Positions 35,701 to 44,286 of a stretch of 64,000 nucleotides of DNA are shown here, piece after piece (the stretch's first letter is position 1; each line of letters opens with the position of its first letter). The notes under the pieces are model-generated. The model had not been told where the DNA came from, did no database searches, and saw only the letters and a list, made by a program, of their open reading frames with translations. A program made the translations under genes and the position numbers. Origin of the DNA: an uncultured Planctomycetaceae bacterium (GTDB taxonomy: Bacteria > Planctomycetota > Planctomycetia > Gemmatales > Gemmataceae); contig CALARU010000056.1 of the NCBI GenBank assembly GCA_937888715.1, positions 1-64,000 of the forward strand. Direction: 5' to 3'.

Positions 35701-37632
35701 GCTTGCGCACTTGCGGACGAAAAAGCGAAGCTGGTTCAGGAGTTGCCCCTTGCTCTCAAAGAAAAAGACCAGGACCAGAAACTCACGAACTCTCTCGGAA
35801 TGCCGTTCGTCAAAATCCCCGCAGGCGAGTTTCAGATGGGGATCACCGAAAATGACGCCAAACGGCTTATTCAACGCCGTCTTGTTGACTGGCCCTTGGA
35901 TAACTGGGAAAAGCAAGTCCACAAGGTTAAGCTGACGAGGAACTATTACATCGGCAAGCACGAAGTGACTGTGGGTCAGTTCCGCAAATTCGTCGAGGCC
36001 ACCCAGTACGAGACAAACGCCGAGGATGGTTTCAATGCCGTTCGGACCACGGTCATCGAAGGGGCGATCACTGCCGGCACTTGGCGCGATCCGCAATTCA
36101 AGCAAGGTGAGGATCACCCAGTCGTTTGCGTCACCAGCGTGGACGCGCAAAAGTTCATTAACTGGTTGAACAAGACCGACAAGAAGAAGCCTGAAGGGTG
36201 GGAGTATCGCCTGCCAACCGAGGCGGAGTGGGAGTATGCCGCCCGTGGACCCAAAGGGACCAAGTACCCGTGGGGAGACGAGTGGAACGAAGGGTGTTCC
36301 CGGCCCGCTCCCGAAGGACTTTGTTTCAACCTATTCAAGCCCGAGTGCCTCGAACTTCGGACATTGCCAGTAGGATCGTTCAGCCCGAAAGGGGATAGTC
36401 CGTTCGGTGTGTGTGATATGTCCGGCAATGTCAGCGAGTGGTGTTTGGATTGGTACGAAGACAATTATCCGAAGAAAGACCAAGTCGATCCACTCGGCCC
36501 TGTACCGGGAACTATAAGCCGGAATGGCATCTACGCTTCGCCAAATACTAGAGACGAAGAGAGTTATTTGCGGATACAGCAAACGATGAGATCGAAATTA
36601 TTCAAAGGCGACTCCTGGTACGATACACAGAGATACATGAGCATCGCCCAGCGCCGCAATCATCCGAACGGTCAGAGATCTTACATAGGCTTTCGCGTGG
36701 CGTTGGCACCGATTGTTCCGGAACGAAATTGGCCGGTGGCGCGCGCCGTTCCACCTCAGCCCGGCGTTAACGTTATGGCTCCGACCAAATTGTCGCGCGA
36801 GCGGTTGGCGACCTTCAAGGCCGATGCCGCTGTCACCGAGGATCTCTACAAGGAAATCGTAGCTGCGGACCAGATGGGAATCCTTGTGTCGCTGGACAAT
36901 AAACCCGAACGAGCGATCGCGAAATATTACACCCTGATGGAAGACCTGTCCCATCGCACGAGTCGCTTCAACCGCGGTGATGAGGACCAGCGGCCCCCCA
37001 CCATGGGTGAACTGGGTTTGCTACTTCTTGCGGGCAGCGACCCGCGGATGCCAAAGTCGAGCGCCTTTGAAAAAGGTTTTAGCACGATCAGAGACTGCAG
37101 CGAGATCGTACAAGACGAAGCCAAACCGCGCCGCTTATTACTGCGGCAATTGATAAAATCTTGGATGCTGGTCTGGGTTTCAGGCAAGAAAGAGTTCAAC
37201 ATGATCGCGCAGTTTTACGGGCTGAAAGAAGTGGCCGCGGAAATCGCAGCAGTAGCGGTGGCCCCAGATACGAAATCGGAGATCCGCTTCAACGCCCTCG
37301 CCACGCTCGTTAATCTCGGCAGCAAGAAGGAACTGGACACACTCGACAAGCTTCTGAAAAATGAAGACAAGGTACCCGCGGAATTCTTTCAGAGTGCCCC
37401 GGGAGGATTCGATGCTCGTCTACCCAAGGAGTGGCGAGATCTGGCACTACTGGTCATGATCCGAATCGTGGGCGATAACCCAGTTGATTACGGCTTCGCC
37501 ATGCGGAATGCAGACTCTCAACCTAGTAGGTACGACTTGGATCTCGCTTTCTCTGTTATCACAGAACAAAAAGCGGCGCTTGAAAAGTGGCAGGCCCGCG
37601 CAAAGAAATTGGCCCCCGCACCCCCTAAGTAA
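35644..37632 (+). CDS. Secreted SUMF1/FGE-like domain protein with helical C-terminal region
   Basis: A 662-residue exported protein. The signal peptide (NLIRSAAITLLLFATACALA) is almost the same as that of the next gene. Residues about 45-365 are a formylglycine-generating-enzyme-like fold (FVKIPAGEFQMG, KHEVTVGQFRKFVE, RLPTEAEWEYAARG, VCDMSGNVSEWC, YIGFRVAL). The catalytic Cys pair of true FGE is replaced (MSIAQRRNHPNGQ), so sulfatase activation is unlikely. It is more likely a structural or sugar-binding variant. Residues about 380-662 are helical, with weak HEAT-like character. It lies 33 bases after the FAS1 gene. Confidence 0.85.
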   Translation: MKTLNLIRSAAITLLLFATACALADEKAKLVQELPLALKEKDQDQKLTNSLGMPFVKIPAGEFQMGITENDAKRLIQRRLVDWPLDNWEKQVHKVKLTRNYYIGKHEVTVGQFRKFVEATQYETNAEDGFNAVRTTVIEGAITAGTWRDPQFKQGEDHPVVCVTSVDAQKFINWLNKTDKKKPEGWEYRLPTEAEWEYAARGPKGTKYPWGDEWNEGCSRPAPEGLCFNLFKPECLELRTLPVGSFSPKGDSPFGVCDMSGNVSEWCLDWYEDNYPKKDQVDPLGPVPGTISRNGIYASPNTRDEESYLRIQQTMRSKLFKGDSWYDTQRYMSIAQRRNHPNGQRSYIGFRVALAPIVPERNWPVARAVPPQPGVNVMAPTKLSRERLATFKADAAVTEDLYKEIVAADQMGILVSLDNKPERAIAKYYTLMEDLSHRTSRFNRGDEDQRPPTMGELGLLLLAGSDPRMPKSSAFEKGFSTIRDCSEIVQDEAKPRRLLLRQLIKSWMLVWVSGKKEFNMIAQFYGLKEVAAEIAAVAVAPDTKSEIRFNALATLVNLGSKKELDTLDKLLKNEDKVPAEFFQSAPGGFDARLPKEWRDLALLVMIRIVGDNPVDYGFAMRNADSQPSRYDLDLAFSVITEQKAALEKWQARAKKLAPAPPK

Positions 37633-37688
37633 GCCAATTCGAAGCAACGAGATCCGATTCACTCTTAACCACCACGCACGAGGCAAAA

Positions 37689-37745
37689 ATGAAAGCCCTG
37701 AACCTTATTCGATCTGCGGTCATCACCCTGCTACTGTTCGCAACG
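37689..37745 (+). repeat. Signal-peptide-coding sequence shared with 35644-35700 (copy 2)
   Basis: Second copy of the near-identical leader segment, with five mismatches in 57 bases. Similarity falls sharply after codon 19. Confidence 0.9.
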
Positions 37746-39671
37746 ACGGCCGCCAGCGCCGATGAACCGGCGAAGCTATCCCCTGCCGATCGCGAAGCCG
37801 TGCTGGCGAAACTCAAGGCGAACAAAGTCAGCCTGGGTGGACTGACGATCGAATCGAAAGACGGCGGCCCGGCGATCAACCTTGGTACCGGCTTAGACGG
37901 ATCCGAGGCGAATAACGCCAATGATGATATTCTGCGGCTGATCGCCCAACTACCGGAGGTCGAGCGAGTGATGGTGTACAAGGGCAAGATTACAGCGGAC
38001 GGACTAGCTGCCCTCGCAGCACTGCCGAAACTCCGCTACCTCCAAATGTATGGCCCCGAAATGCCAGCCGCCGCGTTTGCCGTACTGCCAAAACTGAAGC
38101 AACTTAAGTCCCTGAGCCTAGGCAACTACGCCGTGACGGACGAGGTCATCGGCTACGCCGGGCAGATCAAGGGATTAAAAACGTTCGACCACACCCAGTC
38201 CGCCATGACCTCCGCGGGATTCCTAAAGTTCCTCAACAGCGTCGAGAGCCTGGAACAACTCACCCTGTTTGGGGACTATGTGGATGACGCATGCATGAAG
38301 CGGATCGGCGAGATGAAAGACCTGAAGCGATTCTGGACGAACAGCAAAAGGATCACCTCCGCGGGTTGGGTGCACCTAGCCGGGTTGGCTAATATAGAAG
38401 ACCTCTTTTTGTCCGAGACGAATTTTGGCGATGACGATTCGCGCTCTTTAGACGGCATGAAGAATTTGAAATTCTTGGGCCTGAACAAAACCAAGATCAC
38501 TGACGCTGGGATGCCGCCACTCGCCGGGCTGACCAAACTGCACGACCTCGGGCTGGATGGCACCAAGGTCACGGACAAGGGAATGGTCGCACTGAAAGGG
38601 ATGACGGAGATGGACAACATCTATGTTGGCATGACCGAAGTCACCGCCAAGGGACTGGCCCTTTTGCCAATGAAGGAACGGATGCAAATGATGCGTGTCG
38701 GCAAGGGAGGAATGACGGCGAAACAACTGGATGAAATGATGGCACTATTTCCGAAAACTCAAATCTTCGACCCGAGCGGGTACTGGACGCCGCAGCGGAT
38801 CAAGGCGGCGATGAATGAGCTGGGGAAAGATGTACCCGGGTGGAAGAAGGACGCCGATTCGATCGAAGGGCGGAAAGTAGAGGCCGCCTCCAAGAAGCGA
38901 TGGCAGGCCGTTCGCGATCAAGACGTTGCCGCGTACAACACTGTGGTCTTTGATGCAGAGTTCAACCGGACCGGACCCGATGCGAAACGCCGGGACTATT
39001 CCGCGGTCGCGTTGGAGACGTTGAACGACCCGAAAAAGAAGCTCGACGCAGTAACCGTGTCGGACCAGGTGATTGTGGTCCTCGGAGGCGAGACTGCGAT
39101 CGAGACCGGAAGGGCCGTAGGGACCAAGAAGGATCTCAAGGAGCCAGTTTGGGATGTCCTGTATACTGCGACATGGGTCCGCAAGGATGGAAAGTGGTGG
39201 GTTGTCAACGAACACCAAACACCGGCGAAGCAATCGACACCGGGTAACAAATCCTCAGCAGTACCGCCCACGAGGAAGCTACCTAAGCTGCCAGGCAAGG
39301 CACCGGACTTCGCAATTGTCACCAAGGTTGACGAGATGGCCGAGAAGTTCAACTTCTTCCTGCTCTTTGATGAAATCGTGAACACTGAAAAGATAGTGGA
39401 GGATGAAAAAGGGATCGTCAAAAAACGAACCGCCGACCGCGTAATGACCAGTCTCTACGAAGAAAAGACGGACCGACCGTTGAAGGGTAGCATCGTCTCC
39501 ACAGGAGAAGGCAAGATTATCCCACTCAAGCAGGCGATGGAGCAATTGCCCGGTAAGCTCGTAATTATTTGCGATGATTTCGAAGGACTGCATCCGACAT
39601 ACCGCAAGATGCTGGCAAAAGACACTTGGATCATCGAGATTGAGAAGCCAAAGGGCTTGCGCAAAGAATAG
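37689..39671 (+). CDS. Secreted leucine-rich-repeat protein with NTF2-like and unknown C-terminal domains
   Basis: A 660-residue exported protein. The signal peptide (NLIRSAVITLLLFATTAASA) is followed by irregular planctomycete-type leucine-rich repeats at about residues 80-340 (LPKLRYLQM, GLTKLHDLGLDGTKVTDKGM). Residues about 405-500 (KKRWQAVRDQDVAAYN... to DGKWWVVNEHQTP) look like an NTF2/SnoaL or DUF4440-type domain. The last 120 residues (KFNFFLLFDEIVN... KLVIICDDFEGLHP) are unrecognised. It lies 56 bases after the SUMF1-like gene, is strongly GC-rich, and is the third of the secreted trio. Function unknown, probably protein-protein interaction at the surface. Confidence 0.85.
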   Translation: MKALNLIRSAVITLLLFATTAASADEPAKLSPADREAVLAKLKANKVSLGGLTIESKDGGPAINLGTGLDGSEANNANDDILRLIAQLPEVERVMVYKGKITADGLAALAALPKLRYLQMYGPEMPAAAFAVLPKLKQLKSLSLGNYAVTDEVIGYAGQIKGLKTFDHTQSAMTSAGFLKFLNSVESLEQLTLFGDYVDDACMKRIGEMKDLKRFWTNSKRITSAGWVHLAGLANIEDLFLSETNFGDDDSRSLDGMKNLKFLGLNKTKITDAGMPPLAGLTKLHDLGLDGTKVTDKGMVALKGMTEMDNIYVGMTEVTAKGLALLPMKERMQMMRVGKGGMTAKQLDEMMALFPKTQIFDPSGYWTPQRIKAAMNELGKDVPGWKKDADSIEGRKVEAASKKRWQAVRDQDVAAYNTVVFDAEFNRTGPDAKRRDYSAVALETLNDPKKKLDAVTVSDQVIVVLGGETAIETGRAVGTKKDLKEPVWDVLYTATWVRKDGKWWVVNEHQTPAKQSTPGNKSSAVPPTRKLPKLPGKAPDFAIVTKVDEMAEKFNFFLLFDEIVNTEKIVEDEKGIVKKRTADRVMTSLYEEKTDRPLKGSIVSTGEGKIIPLKQAMEQLPGKLVIICDDFEGLHPTYRKMLAKDTWIIEIEKPKGLRKE

Positions 39672-39808
39672 CAGTGGGTGGGTGAAGTCAAAAAGCCGTA
39701 CATCAATTAATATGCGATGCTAATCCGGTTCAAGATAGATTCCCTGAACTTGGTGAAACACAAGTTTTTCTAAAAAGTTAATGTTCGAGCAATTTTGCTT
39801 TATGTTAA

Positions 39809-39844
39809 ACAAAAAAGCGAAGCTGATAGATTTCAGCTTCGCTT
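39809..39844 (-). terminator. Rho-independent terminator of the small secreted-protein gene
   Basis: Perfect 12-bp stem AAGCGAAGCTGA/TCAGCTTCGCTT (39815-39826 with 39833-39844), six-base loop, followed on the minus strand by a run of six T residues. It lies 20 bases beyond the stop of the gene at 39864. Confidence 0.93.
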
Positions 39845-39863
39845 GAGTTAATAAATTTACAAG

Positions 39864-40199
39864 TTACTTGGAGGTAACTTTGAGAACTTTAACATCTTTA
39901 TCACACTTAACTTTTACATTAGCTCCAACTTTAAGAAGCTCCATTCCAGCAACACCCGAAGACAACTTTCCCGCAACATCAAATTCCACATCTTCGCTGA
40001 TGCTCAACTCGCGATCGACTTTTTCGTTTCCCACTTTTTGATTAATGATCAAAATGCCTTTGGCTATATCGATAGATTTAATCGTCCCCGTAACCATCTG
40101 GTTGTTCTTGGCCTTAGTTTGATTTTGCGCAGAACAATCTGCGGTGACAAAGAAAAACGTTACGCTGAGCGCAAACATTGATGTAAAAGTGCGTATCAT
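39864..40199 (-). CDS. Small secreted protein of unknown function
   Basis: A 111-residue protein with a clear signal peptide (FTSMFALSVTFFFVTADCSAQ), GGAGG five bases before ATG 40199, and a strong terminator. The mature part (VTGTIKSIDIAKGILIINQ..., DVEFDVAGKLSSGVAGMELLKVG) is a short all-beta pattern. It resembles small OB-like or DUF5666-type periplasmic domains, which is a weak guess. Composition is host-like, so it marks the return from the island. Confidence 0.75.
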   Translation of the reverse strand: MIRTFTSMFALSVTFFFVTADCSAQNQTKAKNNQMVTGTIKSIDIAKGILIINQKVGNEKVDRELSISEDVEFDVAGKLSSGVAGMELLKVGANVKVKCDKDVKVLKVTSK

Positions 40200-40339
40200 A
40201 AAACCTCCATAGAGATAGAAGTGCTAAAGCTTTCTCGCAAAGATACACTTATTAGACACTTAAACTAAAATAAAGTTCCGCACAATCACCTATTTTATTA
40301 CCGGGCCGGGCGCAATTCGAAATTCTAAAAGCTATGCTC

Positions 40340-41350
40340 CTACCGCCCTGAACCGATCGCCTTCTCCATCAAGAACTTCCAGTCCCATTCTATATTCTCT
40401 AACGCCTTAGGGTCTTTTTTAATCTGATAGGCAAGCCTCATTTTCTTGGAACTTATCTCCACCACAAAGAATCCTTTTTCTGTTTGCCCAGTATTAATAC
40501 AATCCAAAGGTTTTTCTTCTCCGTCAGGCTTCCACTTTTTTAGCCCAGTGCCACTATGGCCATAAAAAAAACCAATCACATTATAAGGTTTCAAAACATT
40601 ATAAAAATCGGCCCAATCTTCTGGATTCCACCAATCCGTATCAACCCCACAATGAGACATAATCACAACGGGTTTGCAATTGTTTCCTACATTTTTTTTA
40701 AGATCCTCTTTTATAAAAGAAAGAGCGCCCTGAGGATCATGCCAAGGCAAGGAGTAACGAACTTTGACATGCTGTTTGTCTGCAGGATAAAGATTTGACT
40801 GAATAAAATGAACATCATTCCAATCCCAGGAGTAGTGCAACCCATTATCTGCAATATTTGAGATTCTACCAGCATTCTTACGCATAAGATTGCGAGCCTT
40901 AATTTGTGCTTGAACACTAAACCCGAATTTTTCCTTACCTATTGGAGGGCCATCATGATTCCCCCAACCTTCAAAAACAGGGTACTTCAACAACCCATCT
41001 TTACCATCCAGACCAAAATGCTTTTCAAAGTTACGCCATTGACCAGCGGTTTCATTTCTTCTATCTCCATCATCGATTAAGTCGCCCAGTACCAGTACTC
41101 CCTTTGGATTGGCGATTTTACCTCCACCTAATTTATCAGGCCAGAATGTTCCCGGGAGACCGTTCATTCTTTCTAGCGTAGCTTTGTTTCGGTCGTTTCG
41201 ATCTAGATTTTGAATCAATTCAAAATGAGAATCGGATGTGACAAAGAATGTAACACCTTCGTTTAGTTCACCTGCTGCAGGGATCAATAACGGGAAGGCA
41301 AGCAGTGTAAGCGCCTGTAAAAAAATCACTATGACAATATTCCGATTCAT
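40340..41350 (-). CDS. Secreted metallophosphoesterase
   Basis: A 336-residue exported calcineurin-like phosphoesterase. A signal peptide (IVIVIFLQALTLLAFPLLIPAAG) is followed by the metal motifs TSDSHFE (Asp40, His42), LVLGDLIDDGD, GNHDGPP, IMSHCG and FYGHSGTG in the expected order. ATG 41350 has GGGAG upstream and puts the signal peptide at the N-terminus. An earlier ATG would add 15 residues. It probably hydrolyses a phosphate ester or pyrophosphate outside the cytoplasm. It stands alone, divergent from the malonate operon. Confidence 0.9.
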   Translation of the reverse strand: MNRNIVIVIFLQALTLLAFPLLIPAAGELNEGVTFFVTSDSHFELIQNLDRNDRNKATLERMNGLPGTFWPDKLGGGKIANPKGVLVLGDLIDDGDRRNETAGQWRNFEKHFGLDGKDGLLKYPVFEGWGNHDGPPIGKEKFGFSVQAQIKARNLMRKNAGRISNIADNGLHYSWDWNDVHFIQSNLYPADKQHVKVRYSLPWHDPQGALSFIKEDLKKNVGNNCKPVVIMSHCGVDTDWWNPEDWADFYNVLKPYNVIGFFYGHSGTGLKKWKPDGEEKPLDCINTGQTEKGFFVVEISSKKMRLAYQIKKDPKALENIEWDWKFLMEKAIGSGR

Positions 41351-41616
41351 AAATGCTCCCTCAAAAAAATCTCGCAATCCCGATGAATTCATCAACTAGA
41401 ATCCTAATTTATCACATCTCTAACACAAACGGTCAAATGTAAGCTTTAACTTATTTAAATTGCTTGAGGCTTTTCAATTTAAGAAGGCAGCATAACTACC
41501 ACTTATTTTACAAGACTTAAAAAAGCCTTGTATCCTTTTCAGTTACTCGATCAAATCATTGCCCTTCCATACAAATCAATGGTATCATTCTATCTACAAA
41601 AACATCTGGAGCATTC

Positions 41617-41991
41617 ATGATCATTTACGGGACCGCATTACTTTCAATATGCCTGCTCTTGGGATTGACTATGGGCAGAATTCTGGGCAACCTTGCAGGA
41701 GTAAATGCGGATATTGGCGGAGTAGGCATCTCCATGCTTTTATTGATACTAAGCTGCGATTATCTTCAACGCAGCGGGCGAATGAAGCCCCCCACCGAAG
41801 CGGGAATTGCATTCTGGGGATCCATTTATGTTCCTATCGTTGTAGCAATGACTGCAAGCCAGAATGTACTAGCAGCGTTACAAGGCGGGGCGGTTGCACT
41901 ACTTGTAGGCACTTTAACCGTGGGGGCAAGCTTTGCACTTGTTGGTTTTTTTGTAAAAGCGGGAAACTCTAATTCGCCTGCAAAGGGTTGA
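41617..41991 (+). CDS. madL: Malonate transporter subunit MadL
   Basis: A 124-residue membrane protein with about four hydrophobic helices (IIYGTALLSICLLLGLTMG, ILGNLAGVNADIGGVGISMLLL in part, AFWGSIYVPIVVAMTASQNV). It matches MadL of the MadLM malonate/sodium symporter. GGAGC precedes ATG. madM follows after three bases, and an acyl-CoA synthetase gene follows that, forming a malonate uptake and activation unit. Confidence 0.93.
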   Translation: MIIYGTALLSICLLLGLTMGRILGNLAGVNADIGGVGISMLLLILSCDYLQRSGRMKPPTEAGIAFWGSIYVPIVVAMTASQNVLAALQGGAVALLVGTLTVGASFALVGFFVKAGNSNSPAKG

Positions 41992-41994
41992 TTC

Positions 41995-42768
41995 ATGCCA
42001 AGTGCGTTTCAATCATTGGAAATCGTATTAATTAAGAATTCTTTGTTAGTCGCATTTGCCATCATGGGCATAACGGTCTGGATTTCTTACTTTTTATCAG
42101 ATCGACTTACAAGAGGCCGTCTGCATGGCTCTGCAATCGCAATATTTATCGGGTTAGTCATGGCATGCATCGGGGGCATTATTACGAACGGAAAACAGGG
42201 TATCGCAGATATTACCGCCCTTTCTGGCATTGGATTAATGGGTGGCGCAATGCTTCGAGATTTAGCAATCGTTGCAACTGCATTTGGGGTAAAAGCAGAA
42301 GAGTTTGGCAAAAGCGGTCTAGTTGGAATACTTTCTTTGTTAACAGGAATTACATTATCGTTCTTAGTTGGAGGAACTGTTGCATATGCCTTTGGTTACC
42401 GCGATGCAATCAGCATTACAACGATTGGTGCGGGCTCTGCAACTTATATCGTCGGCCCAGTGACGGGCAGTGCCATAGGGGCAACTTCCGAAGTAATCGC
42501 TTTAAGTGTTGCGGCAGGTTTGGTCAAAGCAATCTTGGTGATGATACTTACACCATTCTTGGCCAAATACATTGGATTAGATAACCCTCGAGCCGCGATG
42601 ATCTTTGGTGGAATAATGGGAACCAACAGCGGAGTGATGGCGGGATTGGCAGCGACGGATCCAAAGCTAGTGCCTTATGGCGCGATGACTGCAACTTTCT
42701 ATACCGGGCTTGGGTGCCTGCTTGGCCCATCAGTTATTTTTATTTTCATACGCACTATTTTTGGATGA
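41995..42768 (+). CDS. madM: Malonate transporter subunit MadM
   Basis: A 257-residue inner-membrane protein with about seven or eight hydrophobic segments and the family's glycine-rich GAGSATYIVGPVTGSAIGAT and MIFGGIMGTNSGVMAGLAATDPKL in shorter blocks. It is the partner of MadL in malonate import. AAGGG lies about nine bases before ATG. The stop overlaps the start of the synthetase gene (ATGA). Confidence 0.93.
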   Translation: MPSAFQSLEIVLIKNSLLVAFAIMGITVWISYFLSDRLTRGRLHGSAIAIFIGLVMACIGGIITNGKQGIADITALSGIGLMGGAMLRDLAIVATAFGVKAEEFGKSGLVGILSLLTGITLSFLVGGTVAYAFGYRDAISITTIGAGSATYIVGPVTGSAIGATSEVIALSVAAGLVKAILVMILTPFLAKYIGLDNPRAAMIFGGIMGTNSGVMAGLAATDPKLVPYGAMTATFYTGLGCLLGPSVIFIFIRTIFG

Positions 42769-44273
42769 ACATGAGCGAACTACTGATTATAAAACGAGCA
42801 ATGTTGCATCGCAATTTCATAGCTTTTAAAAACGAATTTAGCGAACAAACCTACCAATATCTGCTGGATCGATCCGAGCAATTAGCAGCACAACTCCTGG
42901 AAAACGAAAGTGACTTAAAAAGTGCCACCGTCGCGATGTTGATCCCCGCAGATTCAGATTTTGTTTGTGTTCAATGGGCTATTTGGCGAGCTGGGGGTAT
43001 TATGTTGCCCCTATGCCTTTCTGCCACCCAGCCTGAATGGGAATACTCTCTTAGCGATTCAAACACAAGCATAGTTATTACTACTCAAGAGCTAAAACAT
43101 GAGATCAGTGATTTATGCAACAAATTAAAAGTGCGTTTGTTGATCATCGAATCACATCACGCAAAAAAAGAAATAGTTCTTCCGGCAATAAAAAGTACAC
43201 GCCCTGCAATGATTTTGTATACCAGTGGCACGACCGATAAACCCAAGGGTGTTCTTACGACACATGCCAATATTGAAGCTCAGATCGAAAGCTTGGTAGC
43301 GGCGTGGAAATGGCAAGCTTCTGACAGAATCCCCTTGTTTCTGCCACTCCATCACATCCACGGAATCATCAATGTAATTTGCTGCGCGATGTGGTCCGGA
43401 GCCTTGGTCGAACCATTCGCTCGTTTCGACATCCATGCTATTACAAACAGGGTTAGGCAAGATGCTTACACCATATTCATGGCAGTACCCACCATTTATG
43501 TGAAGCTGATTCAAATGCTTGAGAGTACGGAAAAAGATCGCAGAGACCCGATCATTGCAGGATTTAAAAATATGCGGCTGATGGTTTCCGGATCTGCTGC
43601 ACTTCCTGCAACCGTACATGACACCTGGTTTAACCTAACAGGGCAAAAACTTTTGGAACGCTATGGAATGACCGAAATCGGCATGGCACTTTCCAACCCA
43701 TATGATGGTGAACGCAGGCCGGGTTCTGTGGGTAAACCTTTGCCGGGGGTTAACATCCGCTTGAAGTCTGACTCGGGGAAATTTATCGAAGTTGAAAACG
43801 AACCGGGTGAAATACAGATCTCGGGGCCTGGGATTTTCAAAGAGTATTGGAACCGACCTCAAATCACCTCAGAATCTTTCGATGAAGAAATTTGGTTTCG
43901 CACAGGAGACATGGCTGTTATTGAACACGGTTATTACCGGATCATGGGTAGGCTCTCAACAGACATCATTAAAAGCGGAGGATACAAACTTTCAGCCTTG
44001 GAAATTGAATCCACACTTCTTCAACACCCGCACATCAGCGAGTGTGCAGTTGTTGGAATCGAAGATGAAACCTGGGGCGAAGCTGTGGCGGTGGCAGTGG
44101 TATTAAAAGAAGCAACTGCTTTAAAATTAGAGGAGTTCCGCGAGTGGTGCCGTGCTAGATTATCAGTTTACAAGATCCCAAAACATCTTGTAACAGTAGC
44201 AGCGTTACCTAAAAACGCCATGGGTAAAGTAGTAAAAAAAGAAGTAAACACCCTATTCAAACAATCCAAATAA
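42765..44273 (+). CDS. matB: Acyl-CoA synthetase, probably malonyl-CoA synthetase (MatB-like)
   Basis: A 502-residue AMP-forming acyl-CoA ligase. The P-loop YTSGTTDKPKG is near residue 152, followed by LPLHHIHG, the A5-type YGMTEIGM near 299, FRTGDMA, KSGGYKLSALEIE near 406, and the catalytic C-terminal Lys in PKNAMGKVVKKE. It overlaps madM by ATGA. That context makes malonate the likely substrate, giving malonyl-CoA for fatty-acid synthesis or decarboxylation. ATG 42771 is an alternative start. Malonyl-CoA decarboxylase is not nearby. Confidence 0.9.
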   Translation: MNMSELLIIKRAMLHRNFIAFKNEFSEQTYQYLLDRSEQLAAQLLENESDLKSATVAMLIPADSDFVCVQWAIWRAGGIMLPLCLSATQPEWEYSLSDSNTSIVITTQELKHEISDLCNKLKVRLLIIESHHAKKEIVLPAIKSTRPAMILYTSGTTDKPKGVLTTHANIEAQIESLVAAWKWQASDRIPLFLPLHHIHGIINVICCAMWSGALVEPFARFDIHAITNRVRQDAYTIFMAVPTIYVKLIQMLESTEKDRRDPIIAGFKNMRLMVSGSAALPATVHDTWFNLTGQKLLERYGMTEIGMALSNPYDGERRPGSVGKPLPGVNIRLKSDSGKFIEVENEPGEIQISGPGIFKEYWNRPQITSESFDEEIWFRTGDMAVIEHGYYRIMGRLSTDIIKSGGYKLSALEIESTLLQHPHISECAVVGIEDETWGEAVAVAVVLKEATALKLEEFREWCRARLSVYKIPKHLVTVAALPKNAMGKVVKKEVNTLFKQSK

Positions 44274-44286
44274 AAAGGTGAGGAAC

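Larger units (their letters stand above)
26524..39750. other. Probable decayed genomic island at tRNA-Asn
   Basis: The left limit is tRNA-Asn with the integrase tail. Inside are pseudogenes, an IS3-family remnant and genes with visibly different composition. Sample 60-base lines have 34 and 39 G/C at 34261 and 38521, against 28 and 29 at 7321 and 41641 outside. The right limit is set only by the return of host-like composition after about 39700. No repeat of the tRNA 3' end was found there, so the boundary is a guess, and several insertions may be nested. Confidence 0.5.

Noticed and set aside
35644-37632. Annotation as formylglycine-generating enzyme
   Set aside because: The catalytic cysteines of the family are not present.
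39781-39796. Right attachment site of the island (gttcgagc)
   Set aside because: Only about seven bases match the tRNA 3' region; too short to be an att repeat.
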